A stretch of DNA of 64,000 nt from Gloeomargarita lithophora Alchichica-D10 (lineage in GTDB: Bacteria; Cyanobacteriota; Cyanobacteriia; Gloeomargaritales; Gloeomargaritaceae), in NCBI RefSeq assembly GCF_001870225.1, contig NZ_CP017675.1, positions 1,173,756-1,237,755 of the forward strand. Direction: 5' to 3'. A program made the translations under genes and the position numbers. Position 1 is the first letter of the stretch; each line of letters starts with the position of its first letter. Under the pieces are notes generated by a model that did not search any database, was not told the origin of the DNA, and saw only the letters and a program-made list of their open reading frames with translations. Below are positions 48,676 to 60,200 of this stretch, piece by piece.

Positions 48676-50550
48676 ATGGCCAAAATCGTCGGGATTGATT
48701 TAGGCACAACCAATAGTTGCGTGGCGGTGCTGGAGGGCGGTCAGGCCACGGTGATTACCAACTCGGAGGGGGGGCGGACGACTCCGAGTGTGGTCGGGTT
48801 TGGCAAGTCGGGGGAACGGTTGGTGGGGCAACCGGCGAAACGGCGGGCGGTCACGGATGCGGAAAATACCATTTTTAGTATCAAGCGGTTTATTGGTCGG
48901 CGCTGGTCGGAGACGGAGGAGGAGCGCCAGCGGGTGCCCTACAAATGTGTGCCGGGCAAAGACAGCACGGTGAATGTGGAAATCCGCAATCAGAGCCACA
49001 CCCCGCAGGAAATTTCCGCCATTATTTTGCAAAAGCTCAAGCAGGATGCGGAGAATTTTTTGGGGGAACCGGTGACCCAGGTGGTGATCACGGTACCCGC
49101 CTATTTTAGCGATGCCCAACGGCAGGCCACCAAGGATGCGGGCACGATTGCCGGGTTGGAGGTTCTGCGGATTGTGAATGAACCGACGGCGGCGGCCTTG
49201 GCCTTTGGGTTGGACAAGCAAGACCAGGAGCAAACCGTGTTGGTGTTTGACCTGGGCGGGGGCACCTTTGATGTGTCCATTTTGCGGATGGGGGATGGGA
49301 TTTTTGAGGTGGTTTCCACCGCCGGGAACAACCACCTGGGGGGGGATGACCTGGATGCCTGTTTGGTGGATTGGATTCTGGGGGAATTTCAGTCCCGGGA
49401 AACCTTAGACTTGCGGGAAGATAAAATGGCTCTGCAACGGGTGCGGGAGGCCGCCGAGAAGGCCAAGATTGAACTTTCCAGTGCCAAGAGTACGGCGATC
49501 AATTTACCGTTTATTGCCTCCGATGCCACGGGAGCCAAGCATATTGATGTGGAGTTGACCCGGGCGAAATTTGAGGATTTGACTCGCCATTTGGTGCAGG
49601 GGACGTTGGAGCCGGTGGCGCAGGCATTGCGGGATGCGGGGATGAAACCGCGGGATATTGACCGGATTTTGCTGGTGGGGGGTTCGACCCGGATACCGGC
49701 GGTACAAAAGGCGATCCAGGATTATTTTGAGGGCAAGGCACCGGAAAAATCCGTGAACCCGGACGAGGCGGTGGCGATTGGGGCGGCGGTGCAGGCGGGG
49801 ATTGTGGGCAAAAATGAGGTGGTCAAAGACCTGCTATTGCTGGATGTCACGCCTTTGTCCATGGGCATTGAGACCCTGGGGGGGATTTTCAGCCGGATTA
49901 TCGAGCGGAACACCACCATCCCCACCAGCCAATCCCAGACCTTTTCCACGGCTACGGACAACCAAACCGTGGTGGAAGTCCACGTTCTCCAGGGGGAGCG
50001 ACCGATGGCCGCCGACAACAAGAGTTTGGGGCGGTTGGAACTCACGGGCATTCCCCCGGCGCCCCGGGGCGTACCCCAGGTTGAGGTCACCTTTGAGATT
50101 GATGCCAACGGCATTTTGCAGGTGACGGCCATGGACAAGGGAACCGGGCGCAGTCAGTCCGTGCGCCTGACCAACACCGGCGGCTTGAGTGGGGAAGAAA
50201 TCAAGCGTCTGACCCTCGAAGCGACTTTTAACGCCGAGGTGGACGGGCAGAGACGGGAGTTTATCGAATTAAAAAATCAAGCCGATGCCCTGCTGACGAT
50301 GTATGAAGGCACTCTGCGGGAGCATGGGCAGTATGTGAACGATGGGGTTAAGTCCGAGGCGGCGGCACGGGTGGGGCGAATTCGCCGCCTGATGGGGGAT
50401 TCCATGACTCCCCTGGACAATTTCCGCCAGGAACTGAACCAATTGAACAGCAATCTCAGCCAAATGGGGGCGGAGATGTACCGACGCAGTACCAATCCCG
50501 GTGCGGTGACGGCGGGCAGTCCCGGCGGCGATTTTGAGCAGTTGGACTAA
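48676..50550 (+). CDS. dnaK: Hsp70 chaperone DnaK
   Basis: DnaK binds exposed hydrophobic peptides under ATP control. The 624-residue protein shows [59 protein letters not shown] and [14 protein letters not shown] in the ATPase domain, then the substrate domain ([20 protein letters not shown]). The C terminus is short and Asn/Gln-rich and lacks the EEVDD-like tail of E. coli DnaK, as in some cyanobacterial paralogs. It lies behind grpE; dnaJ is not adjacent. Cyanobacteria have several dnaK genes and I do not assign the paralog number. Confidence 0.95.
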   Translation: MAKIVGIDLGTTNSCVAVLEGGQATVITNSEGGRTTPSVVGFGKSGERLVGQPAKRRAVTDAENTIFSIKRFIGRRWSETEEERQRVPYKCVPGKDSTVNVEIRNQSHTPQEISAIILQKLKQDAENFLGEPVTQVVITVPAYFSDAQRQATKDAGTIAGLEVLRIVNEPTAAALAFGLDKQDQEQTVLVFDLGGGTFDVSILRMGDGIFEVVSTAGNNHLGGDDLDACLVDWILGEFQSRETLDLREDKMALQRVREAAEKAKIELSSAKSTAINLPFIASDATGAKHIDVELTRAKFEDLTRHLVQGTLEPVAQALRDAGMKPRDIDRILLVGGSTRIPAVQKAIQDYFEGKAPEKSVNPDEAVAIGAAVQAGIVGKNEVVKDLLLLDVTPLSMGIETLGGIFSRIIERNTTIPTSQSQTFSTATDNQTVVEVHVLQGERPMAADNKSLGRLELTGIPPAPRGVPQVEVTFEIDANGILQVTAMDKGTGRSQSVRLTNTGGLSGEEIKRLTLEATFNAEVDGQRREFIELKNQADALLTMYEGTLREHGQYVNDGVKSEAAARVGRIRRLMGDSMTPLDNFRQELNQLNSNLSQMGAEMYRRSTNPGAVTAGSPGGDFEQLD

Positions 50551-50586
50551 CGCAGTTTCACCAGAAACTATTGCAGGGGTTGGCGA

Positions 50587-51039
50587 ATGTCTCAAGCTCA
50601 CCAATTCTTCTCCCTTTATGAACAAGATATTGTGTTGTGGTCTGAAGACACGGTTGCCAAGCTCAAAGCACGGGATTTTGAGCATCTGGACATAGAGCAT
50701 CTGATCGAAGAGGTGGAAGCCTTGGGAATTTCCCAAAAGAAGGAGTTAATCAGCCGTCTGATCGGGTTATTAGAACACTTATTAAAACGATGTTATGTGA
50801 ATTTACCGAATGAATATAACGGCTGGGAACGCACGATTCGGACGCAACGGGGGGAGTTAGAAGTTTTGTTGGATGCTGTACCGAGCCTCACTCGCCGATG
50901 GGAACTCAGTTTTGATAAGGCATGGTCAATCGCACTCAAAAATATCCGCAAAGAATACCCGCCCCTCCCACTTCCTGACCAATGGCCTCATAATCGTTCT
51001 CTTGAACCCATGTTGAATCAGGAATTTTGGCAAGCATAA
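50587..51039 (+). CDS. DUF29 family protein
   Basis: The 150-residue, all-helical protein has the DUF29 signature: FFSLYEQDIVLWSEDTVAKL, ARDFEHLDIEHLIEEVEALG, KELISRLIGLLEHLLK and GWERTIRTQR. DUF29 proteins are abundant in cyanobacteria, often in many copies, and their function is not established. It lies 37 bp after dnaK on the same strand but has its own start ATG 50587. The convergent argB ends 13 bp beyond its stop. Confidence 0.88.
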   Translation: MSQAHQFFSLYEQDIVLWSEDTVAKLKARDFEHLDIEHLIEEVEALGISQKKELISRLIGLLEHLLKRCYVNLPNEYNGWERTIRTQRGELEVLLDAVPSLTRRWELSFDKAWSIALKNIRKEYPPLPLPDQWPHNRSLEPMLNQEFWQA

Positions 51040-51051
51040 ATGCCCCAGAGA

Positions 51052-51921
51052 CTAACCCTCCATCCCCGAAGCCACAATCATCGAACCAATCCCCGTATCC
51101 GTAAAAATTTCTAATAATAACGAATGGGGCAAACGACCATCCAAAATATGCGCCGCCTTCACCCCCTGCGCCAAGGAACGCACACAGCAACTCACCTTGG
51201 GAATCATCCCCCCGCTGATAATACCCTGCTCAATCAGTTGTCGGGCTTGTTGGATATTTAAGAAATGATACAGCGTACTCATATCTTGAGGGTTATGCAA
51301 AATTCCGGCGGTATCGGTGAGTAAAATCAATTTTTCTGCCCCCAAGGCCGCCGCCAATTCCCCCGCCACCGTATCGGCGTTGATATTAAATGCCTGCCCC
51401 GTCTCATCGGCGGCCACACTGGACACCACCGGGATATAGCCCCCTTGAATTAAAGTCTCTAATAAATCAATTTGCACATTTTTTACCTCCCCCACAAAAC
51501 CCATATCATCGGAACCTTCCGGGCGGGCTTGAATCAGATTTCCATCCACCCCGGCGATACCCACCGCCTTGCCCCCAGCTTGGTTGATCAACCGGACAAT
51601 TTCCTTATTCACTCGCCCCACCAAGACCATCTCCACCACCTCCATCGTGACCGCATCCGTCACCCGCAGACCATTTTTGAACTGGGGCGCAATGCCTAAT
51701 TTATCTAACCAGGTGTTAATCTCTGGGCCGCCCCCATGCACCAAAATCGGTCGTAACCCCACGCAGGCCATGAACACCACATCGCTGATCACCTGTTGTT
51801 TCAGGGCTTCCTCCTTCATCGCCGCCCCACCGTACTTGATCACCACCGTACGTCCCACGAATTTTTGGATGTAGGGCAGGGCTTCGCTCAGCACCTGCAC
51901 CCGGTCTTGGTTGGTAAGCAT
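51052..51921 (-). CDS. argB: Acetylglutamate kinase
   Basis: ArgB phosphorylates N-acetylglutamate, the controlled step of arginine synthesis; in cyanobacteria it is activated by the nitrogen sensor PII. The 289-residue protein has [57 protein letters not shown] and [20 protein letters not shown], and a C-terminal part with [11 protein letters not shown] that bears the arginine site. The N-terminal helix before the kinase core ([15 protein letters not shown]), typical of arginine-inhibited hexameric forms, is present. Confidence 0.97.
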   Translation of the reverse strand: MLTNQDRVQVLSEALPYIQKFVGRTVVIKYGGAAMKEEALKQQVISDVVFMACVGLRPILVHGGGPEINTWLDKLGIAPQFKNGLRVTDAVTMEVVEMVLVGRVNKEIVRLINQAGGKAVGIAGVDGNLIQARPEGSDDMGFVGEVKNVQIDLLETLIQGGYIPVVSSVAADETGQAFNINADTVAGELAAALGAEKLILLTDTAGILHNPQDMSTLYHFLNIQQARQLIEQGIISGGMIPKVSCCVRSLAQGVKAAHILDGRLPHSLLLEIFTDTGIGSMIVASGMEG

Positions 51922-51990
51922 GGCAAATTTTTGGGGATTTTTAACAAATTTCCCGATTTAGCTTACCGGATTCTGGGAAACTAAGAATGA

Positions 51991-52368
<378 letters not shown>

Positions 52369-52401
52369 AAAATAAAAAATATAAAAAACTTGTAATAGTC
52401 C

Positions 52402-52430
52402 TTCACAAAACCTGACCAATGCGCTAATAT
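52402..52430 (+). promoter_or_regulatory. Predicted psbA promoter
   Basis: TTCACA (52402-52407) and TAATAT (52425-52430) are separated by exactly 17 bp, near the sigma70 consensus. Transcription would start near 52437, leaving a leader of about 45 bp before ATG 52482. The leader contains AGGGAGCAATCCCT (52437-52450), a possible small hairpin. AT-rich DNA lies just upstream (52369-52392). Confidence 0.65.
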
Positions 52431-52478
52431 GTCTTCAGGGAGCAATCCCTAACAAATTGTTGTTTACTGGACTTATAA

Positions 52479-53552
<1,074 letters not shown>

Positions 53553-53590
53553 TTTCTGAATCATTTGAATCAAAAACTTAGTGAGTCGCA

Positions 53591-53617
53591 ATGCCCCCTG
53601 CCTGGGGGTATTTTTTT
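53591..53617 (+). terminator. Rho-independent terminator of psbA
   Basis: ATGCCCCC and GGGGGTAT pair around a TGCCT loop (stem 53591-53598 with 53604-53611), followed by seven T residues at 53611-53617. It lies 38 bp after the psbA stop codon. Confidence 0.85.
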
Positions 53618-53700
53618 GCCCTAAAATCTCAAGCCATAATCTCCTACTCCCTTGGGTGAAGGGCTGGGGGTGAAGTTAAAATAGTCCTAGAAACTTCCTG

Positions 53701-55101
53701 TCAATTCACCCATTGCCTAGCATTGGTCTGGGTGCAGTTGCCCCATTGATCGGGGGTTGAGCGTTCCGCCCAATCATTCACCGTCATTACCATTTGGTCA
53801 ATCCCCCGGCGGAGTACGGTTGCCGGTTGTTCCGACTGGTTGACCACGATGGTAAACACCAACCTGGGGCGATTGCGGGGTTGCAGATAACCGGCAAGGC
53901 TGGCAACTCCCGATAGGGTGCCGGTTTTGGCCTGTAGGTTAATATCCGTCTGGGTAAACCGCCGTCGCAAAGTTCCTGGCAAACCCGGAGCCGCCAGAGA
54001 ATTGACATAAGGTGACGAAGCGGCCATCCCCTGCAACATTTGCACCAGAGCCGCAGGCGTGACCCGATTGTGGCGCGACAACCCGGAACCATCCTTTTGC
54101 AGTACCCCCCCCGGCGTGACCCCCAACCCCCCTAACACTTTTTGTACCGTCTGAATCCCGGCCAAATCACTGGGAATCCGGGGATTACTGACCGCTCCCA
54201 GATGACGCAACAGGGCTTCCGCATACAAATTATCGCTGACCTGATTGATCTGAGTCACCAACTGGGTCACCGGCACCGACTGCACCGCCGCCACCTCTTT
54301 GCCTAAATTAGCCGGGAGAATCGTCCGGCGTACCTCCACTTTTTTATGGGGAAAAAACCGGGTTAATGTTTGCACAAGATACTGATCTGTATCTAAAACC
54401 GGCACCGTAAAACTCAAAGGCTGACTGGTCACATCCCCCCGGATATGCAACTGGGGTAACCCCGGCGGAATCCAGATTTGAATCGGCTGAATGGGGTTAT
54501 TCGTACTGCGGGTGGTATTGATCATTTGCCAGTACCGCACCGCATAGGGGTCAGACCAAGCCACCCGTGCCGGTTTGCCAGCAGTTTGGGCAATCAACCG
54601 CAACTGACTTTCATTGCGATTCAGAATTAAATTATTCACCGGCACCATATCTGTATTCAGAATATCCTGCCATTCCCACTGATCATTAAAATTAAGCCCC
54701 TGGAAAAAACCAGTTTGAATCACCACCGTATCAAAGGATTGTCGTTGCGCTGGCGTAATTTTTTGGACTAATTGCTGTAATTTAACCGTCGTCAACGTCG
54801 GGTCGCCCTGCCCCACGAGATGCAACTGCCGCCCCTGTTGATAAAATGCCGTCCGCAGGCGATGCTCCCCCCCCAAATGCACCAAAGCCCCCGCCGTGGT
54901 CAAGAGTTTGGTGGTAGAAGCGGGCAAAAAAAACTGTTGACTCTGATGCTCGTAGAGGGTGCGGGGCGGGGCGGTCTGGGTCTGAATCAAAATCCCCCAA
55001 TGCGCTTTTTGGTACTCCGGTTGTTGCCGAACCTGATCCAGTGCAGTAGTCAGGGAAGTACGGCAAAGTTCGACCTCAGCAGGCGGACTGGCTAAAAACA
55101 T
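53701..55101 (-). CDS. dacB: D-alanyl-D-alanine carboxypeptidase/endopeptidase (PBP4 type)
   Basis: This class C penicillin-binding protein trims peptidoglycan peptides in the periplasm. Seen are the SxxK motif (PASTTKLLTTAGAL), SxN (QVSDNLYAEALLRHLG) and KTG (LQAKTGTLSGVASLAG), with the extra domains of the PBP4 family between the first two. The listed start ATG 55101 gives only a fragment of a signal peptide (MFLASPPA). In-frame upstream, back to a TAA at 55156-55158, the codons read WEKFKGTILTLPAGLAA, which looks like the missing signal peptide, but no ATG, GTG or TTG occurs there. The true start is therefore unresolved. Confidence 0.88.
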   Translation of the reverse strand: MFLASPPAEVELCRTSLTTALDQVRQQPEYQKAHWGILIQTQTAPPRTLYEHQSQQFFLPASTTKLLTTAGALVHLGGEHRLRTAFYQQGRQLHLVGQGDPTLTTVKLQQLVQKITPAQRQSFDTVVIQTGFFQGLNFNDQWEWQDILNTDMVPVNNLILNRNESQLRLIAQTAGKPARVAWSDPYAVRYWQMINTTRSTNNPIQPIQIWIPPGLPQLHIRGDVTSQPLSFTVPVLDTDQYLVQTLTRFFPHKKVEVRRTILPANLGKEVAAVQSVPVTQLVTQINQVSDNLYAEALLRHLGAVSNPRIPSDLAGIQTVQKVLGGLGVTPGGVLQKDGSGLSRHNRVTPAALVQMLQGMAASSPYVNSLAAPGLPGTLRRRFTQTDINLQAKTGTLSGVASLAGYLQPRNRPRLVFTIVVNQSEQPATVLRRGIDQMVMTVNDWAERSTPDQWGNCTQTNARQWVN

Positions 55102-55201
55102 AGCGGCTAACCCAGCAGGTAATGTTAGTATAGTACCCTTGAATTTTTCCCAGTCTTAGTTGTCAAATTCCACCAAAATTGATAATCTAATTATCTACGA
55201 T

Positions 55202-55275
55202 GGCGGCCGTGGCCAAGTGGTTAAGGCAGAGGATTGTGGTTCCTCTATGCGCGGGTTCGACTCCCGTCGGTCGCC
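55202..55275 (+). tRNA. tRNA-His (GTG)
   Basis: The acceptor arms GCGGCCG (55203-55209) and CGGTCGC (55268-55274) pair fully, with one G-U. G at 55202 and C at 55275 form the extra G-1:C73 pair that marks tRNA-His. The anticodon stem GAGGA/TCCTC encloses TTGTGGT with anticodon GTG. The T loop reads TTCGACT. CCA is not encoded. Confidence 0.95.
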
Positions 55276-55287
55276 CTAATTCTCTGC

Positions 55288-55878
55288 TCAGAAAAATAAA
55301 GTTTGTAAATTCAATGCAAATCCTGGCAGGATTTCTTCTCCCAATAAGGTTTGATCAAAAGGGATGGTAACAACATTTTGCTGGGGGCGGTAAATTTCAG
55401 TGGTGCGAGTTGCAGAATTGATTAACCAACCCAATTGACAACCATTATCTAGGTATTCCTGCATTTTATTTTGCACCGTTATCAAATGGTCTGAAGGGGA
55501 AAGTAATTCCAGCACAAAATCAGGACACAAGGGCGCAAATCCTTGGCGTTCATCGGAGGATAAACTCTGCCAGCGTTCCAGGCGTATCCAAGCCACATCC
55601 GGGGAACGAATTGCCCCATTCGGTAACCGAAAACCACCCGAAGAATCAAATACTTTGCCTAGCTTTGTCTGTTTATTCCAAAGCCATACATACCCAGCCA
55701 AGTCTATATTATTCCCACTTGTTTCACTCCCAGTTGGGGGCATAGCGATTACTTCTCCAGTGGCGGTTAATTCCAGACGCAAATCAGGGTTTGCTTGTAC
55801 CAAACTCATAAATTCACTTTCACTCACTCGCCAATCTGTAGGTAAATAAACCGGAGTAATCATCATCACATTAACCAT
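55288..55878 (-). CDS. Uma2 family endonuclease-like protein, copy 1
   Basis: The 196-residue protein belongs to the Uma2 (DUF820) family, which has a PD-(D/E)XK nuclease-like fold. The core shows RLPNGAIRSPDVAWIRLERW, FVLELLSPSDHLITVQNKMQ (the Glu-x-x-Ser-Pro-Ser-Asp stretch and following Lys), and EYLDNGCQLGWLINSATRTT. Uma2 proteins are very numerous in cyanobacteria and their biological role is not known. The start codon overlaps the stop of copy 2 by eight bases; ATG 55866 (MMITPVYLP) or 55863 are alternative starts. It lies 12 bp after tRNA-His on the other strand. Confidence 0.88.
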   Translation of the reverse strand: MVNVMMITPVYLPTDWRVSESEFMSLVQANPDLRLELTATGEVIAMPPTGSETSGNNIDLAGYVWLWNKQTKLGKVFDSSGGFRLPNGAIRSPDVAWIRLERWQSLSSDERQGFAPLCPDFVLELLSPSDHLITVQNKMQEYLDNGCQLGWLINSATRTTEIYRPQQNVVTIPFDQTLLGEEILPGFALNLQTLFF

Positions 55879-56452
55879 TAAATAGAGTTTGTAAATTCAA
55901 TGCAAATCCTGGCAAGATGTCTTCTCCTGATAAAGTGATACTAAAGGGAACATTAATCACACTTGATTGTGGATGATAAATTTCAGTGGTACGAGTTGCA
56001 GAATTGATTAACCAACCCAATTGACAACCATTATCTAGGTATTCCTGCATTTTATTTTGCACCGTTGTCAAATTATCAGAGGGAGAGAGTAATTCCAATA
56101 CAAAATCAGGACACAAGGGCGCAAATCCTTGGCGTTCTTCGGGGGATAAGCTCTGCCAGCGTTTCAGGCGTATCCAAGCCACATCTGGGGAGCGAATTGC
56201 CCCATTCGGCAACCGAAACCCGCTGGAGGAGTCAAAGACAGTCCCTAGTTTTTCCCGGTCATTCCACCACTCAAAACGACTACTTAAACGAGAATTTTGC
56301 CTACCCGTTTCACTCCCAGTTGGGGGCATAGCGATGATTTCTCCTTGAGCGGTTAATTCCAAGCGCAAATCGGGATTAGCCTGCACCAAACTGATAAAAT
56401 CACTTACACTCACTCGCCAATTTTGTGGTAAATACAGAGGGGTTGCAACCAT
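55871..56452 (-). CDS. Uma2 family endonuclease-like protein, copy 2
   Basis: This 193-residue paralog has the same core as its neighbours (SPDVAWIRLKRWQSLSPEER; FVLELLSPSDNLTTVQNKMQ; EYLDNGCQLGWLINSATRTT). It differs mainly at residues 55-75, where it reads GRQNSRLSSRFEWWNDREKL instead of the NNIDLAGYVWLWNKQTKLG of the other two. This variable segment may affect substrate or partner choice. It is the middle gene of a head-to-tail triplet, 11 bp behind copy 3 and overlapping copy 1. Confidence 0.88.
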   Translation of the reverse strand: MVATPLYLPQNWRVSVSDFISLVQANPDLRLELTAQGEIIAMPPTGSETGRQNSRLSSRFEWWNDREKLGTVFDSSSGFRLPNGAIRSPDVAWIRLKRWQSLSPEERQGFAPLCPDFVLELLSPSDNLTTVQNKMQEYLDNGCQLGWLINSATRTTEIYHPQSSVINVPFSITLSGEDILPGFALNLQTLFNG

Positions 56453-56463
56453 TGTATAAACCC

Positions 56464-57048
56464 CTAATTGCCAAATAAGGTTTGTAAATTCAATGCAAAT
56501 CCTGGCAGGATTTCTTCCCCGGATAAGGTTTGATCAAAAGAGATGGTAACAACATTTTGCTGGGGACGGTAAATTTCCGTGGTGCGAGTTGCAGAATTGA
56601 TTAACCAACCCAATTGGCAACCATTATCTAGGTATTCCTGCATTTTATTTTGCACCGTTTTCAAATGATCAGAGGGAGAAAGCAATTCCAGCACAAAATC
56701 AGGGCACAAAGGGGCAAATCCTTGACGTTCTGCGGGGGATAAATTCTGCCAGCGTTCCAAACATATCCACGCCACATCCGGGGAACGAATTGCCCCATTC
56801 GGCAAGCGAAACCCGCTGGAGGAGTCAAAGACTTGACCTAATTTTGTCTGTTTATTCCAAAGCCATATATACCCAGCCAGGTCTATATTATTTCTACCCG
56901 TTTCACTTCCAGTCGGGGGCATAGCGATTACTTCTCCCACGGCGGTTAATTCCAGACGCAAATCAGGGTTTGCTTGTACCAAACCCATAAACTCACTTTC
57001 GCTCACCCGCCAATTTTGCGGTAAATAGACTGGAACAGTCGCAATCAT
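56464..57048 (-). CDS. Uma2 family endonuclease-like protein, copy 3
   Basis: A 194-residue Uma2 protein, first in the triplet, nearly identical to copy 1 over most of its length (NNIDLAGYIWLWNKQTKLGQ; SPDVAWICLERWQNLSPAER; FVLELLSPSDHLKTVQNKMQ). An Arg of copy 1 is replaced by Cys in AWICLERW. ATG 57048 begins MIATVPVYLPQNWRVSESEF. The 181 bp upstream, up to the divergent haemagglutinin-like gene, must hold both promoters; a TATGAT box at about 57196 may serve the rightward gene. Confidence 0.88.
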   Translation of the reverse strand: MIATVPVYLPQNWRVSESEFMGLVQANPDLRLELTAVGEVIAMPPTGSETGRNNIDLAGYIWLWNKQTKLGQVFDSSSGFRLPNGAIRSPDVAWICLERWQNLSPAERQGFAPLCPDFVLELLSPSDHLKTVQNKMQEYLDNGCQLGWLINSATRTTEIYRPQQNVVTISFDQTLSGEEILPGFALNLQTLFGN

Positions 57049-57229
57049 AGGAAGTTTTTAATTAGGTTATTCAACCGCACCCTAGATGTAAGTGCAAAAC
57101 GAGGTAAATTCGAGAAGATACCCTCATAACACAAAATTATAGCCTTTCCCTCTTGCTTTGTACCTAACTGCAAGGTTTTAGAATCAATTTGGGTATGATA
57201 GTAGCGTCTCCAAAAAGTGAAATTACTTT

Positions 57230-60200
57230 ATGTACAATGTTAATCAAGTTTATCGCCTTCTAGTCCTGCCCTTCAAGGTTTTGCTGTCGTTGGTCATCTA
57301 CCAACCCTTCACCCTGGCCTTACCCCAGGGCGGCGTGGTCACTCAGGGGCAGGCCGTGATTCAGCAGGAGAGTGCCACAAAACTTAATATCAACCAATCT
57401 ACGGATAGGGCGGTTATTAACTGGAATAGTTTTAGTATTGGGGCGCCGGAGTGGGTGAATTTTCAACAACCCAGTAGTACATCAGCGACGCTTAATCGGG
57501 TCACGGGGAATACGCCTTCCAGTATTGCAGGTAAGTTGACGGCCAATGGGCAAATCTTTTTGATTAACCCGAATGGGATCATGTTTTTACCCACCGCGCG
57601 GGTGGATGTGGCGGGGTTGGTGGCGAGTACGTTGAATATCAAAGATAGTGATTTCATGCGGGGTGTTTTACGCTTTGAACAAATGTCGGGTAAAGCACCT
57701 GCCAGTGTAGTCAATCAGGGGTTAATCACAGTAAAAGAAGCCGGTTTTGCGGCTTTAGTCGCTCCGGCGGTGCAAAATAGCGGCGTAATTTCGGCTCGCT
57801 TGGGGAAGGTAGTTTTAGCTTCAGGGACAACGGTGAGTTTAGATTTTTATGGGGATGGGTTGCTGAGTGTAACAGTTGACCCCAAATTAGCGGGACAAAT
57901 CACGGATATTTATGGGAATAAGCTAAATTCTTTAATTGATAATCAAGGCAATATCACGGCACCGGGAGGCATTGTTACCTTAACGGCTCAAGCGGCTGGT
58001 CAGATTGTGGATAGTGTGATTAACACTTCTGGCATTATCGAAGCGAAGTACGCCGAAAATCGCAATGGCGTGATTGTTTTATCGGGGGGTTCCCAGGGTA
58101 TTGTGGCGGTGAATGGGGAATTAAATGTATCGGGAGAACGGGGCGGTAAGGTTGAAATTACAGGCGAAAATGTTGGCTTATTTGGTGCGGCGAAAATTGA
58201 TGCTTCTGGAGACAAAGCGGGCGGTCTAATTTTGATTGGTGGGGATTACTTAGGGGGCAGAGCCGATAAGCAGAGAATTGACCCCAGTTTGAATGCCCAA
58301 AATACGTTTGTGAGTAGTCAAAGCATTCTTACCGCCGATGCGAGAATTGCTGGTAATGGCGGGGAAGTTATCATTTGGGCGGACAATTTCACCCGTTTTG
58401 ATGGCACAATTACTGCTACTGGGGACAATGGCGGTTTTGTGGAAACTTCCGGCAAGAACATATTAGAAATTGGTGATAGTGCCAAGGTAGATACCACAGG
58501 CAAAATTGGTAGTACCGGAACGTGGTTACTCGATCCTTTGAATTTAAGTATTAGTGGCTCAGGTACGAATGCTAATGTCACCGGGGCAAGCCCTTTCACC
58601 CCTACAGGAACCGGGTCAATTTTACGAGATACCACGATTAACAATGCCCTACTCACCAATAATGTAGTCGTGAAAACCGTGGGTACGAGTGGGGCAGATC
58701 GAGGCGATATTATATTTAATAACAATGCCAACGTGAATTGGTCAACCAATAAAACCTTTACGGTTCAGGCCGCCGGACAGATTTTTATGAACGATGGCAC
58801 CAAGGTTCAAAGCACCAATACGGGCAGTTTTAATGCCATTACTTTTAAAGCTAATACTGCCGATGCGGTCACGGGTGATATGACTGGCATTGATTTGCAA
58901 CAGGGCAGTGAATTGAGTACCCAAGGGGGTAAAATTTCTCTCACTGGTATTGGGGGACAAACGGGGAATTCTAATTTCGGGATTTTGCATAAGGCAGTGG
59001 TTCAAAGCACCACCGGTAGTATTACTTATAAGGGCACTGGGGGCAAAGGAGTTAATAGTAATTATGGGGTTTATTTGCTGAATCCCATAGCAACAACTGG
59101 CGCAAAAATTGCCAGCACCACGGGAGTGATTAGTATTACCGGCACTGGACGGGGTACAGGTCAAGAAAACATAGGTATTGTCCAGGAATTAGGTGCCCAA
59201 GTCAGTAGTACATCGGGGGCAATTACCTACATTGGTAAGGGTGCAACTACTGGTACTGACTTCAATCGGGGGATTATACTTACTAACGAAAATACAACTA
59301 TTAGTACAACAACTGGAGCAATCACCCTCACAGGTACCGGTGGGGGCACTGGCCAGCAAAACCAGGGAATTTTTCAAACTGCCCAGGCGCAAGTCAGCAC
59401 CCAAGGCGGCAATATCACCTATACGGGAACTGGGTCTAATGGTTCTGGTACTAGCAATACGGGGATTGTTCTCGCTGATGACGGCACCAAAATTAGCACG
59501 ATCAACGCTGGAAAAATCACTTTAACGGGCACCGGTGGCACCAATGCTACTGCGTCTAAAAACCGAGGAATTTTTCAAGTGGCGGGTGCCCAGGTCAGTA
59601 CAGTCAATGGGGCGATTAGTTACACCGGCACCGGGGGCAATGCCACTAACAATAACTATGGGATTCATTTAGAGGGGGTTGATAGTTCTATTACCACAAC
59701 CGGCACAGGAACTATCACGCTTACGGGTAAAGGACAAGGCACGGGGACTGAAAACTACGGCATTTTGCAACGATCAGATGCCAAAGTCACAACCGCTAAT
59801 AGTATCATTACCTACAAAGGAACCGGTGCGGTTACAGCCGATGGGATTCGGACTGAATCGGGTACTAATATCATTGGGAATAATACCACCAAAAGTATCG
59901 TCTTAACTTCCTTGAAAAATGGCATTACCTTAAATGATGTCACGATTCAAACCAAAGAAAATATCATTATTACTTCCCCCGGCGATGTCACGCAAAATAA
60001 TAATGGCGGGCTATTAGCTATCACTGCAAATAAGGGTTTACAACTCAATGGAGCCGGTAATTATACACTTACTAATGTTAATAACGATATAGCTACCTTG
60101 GCCGCTAAAAATACCGGCAATATCAGCTTTCAAGATACGAATGGGTTTGTGGTCGGTACGGTAGGAACCATTACCGGGATTACAACCGCTACTACCAAAA

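Noticed and set aside
48700-49335. Minus-strand frame of 211 codons opposite dnaK
   Set aside because: It lies wholly under the dnaK coding sequence and shows no domain pattern.
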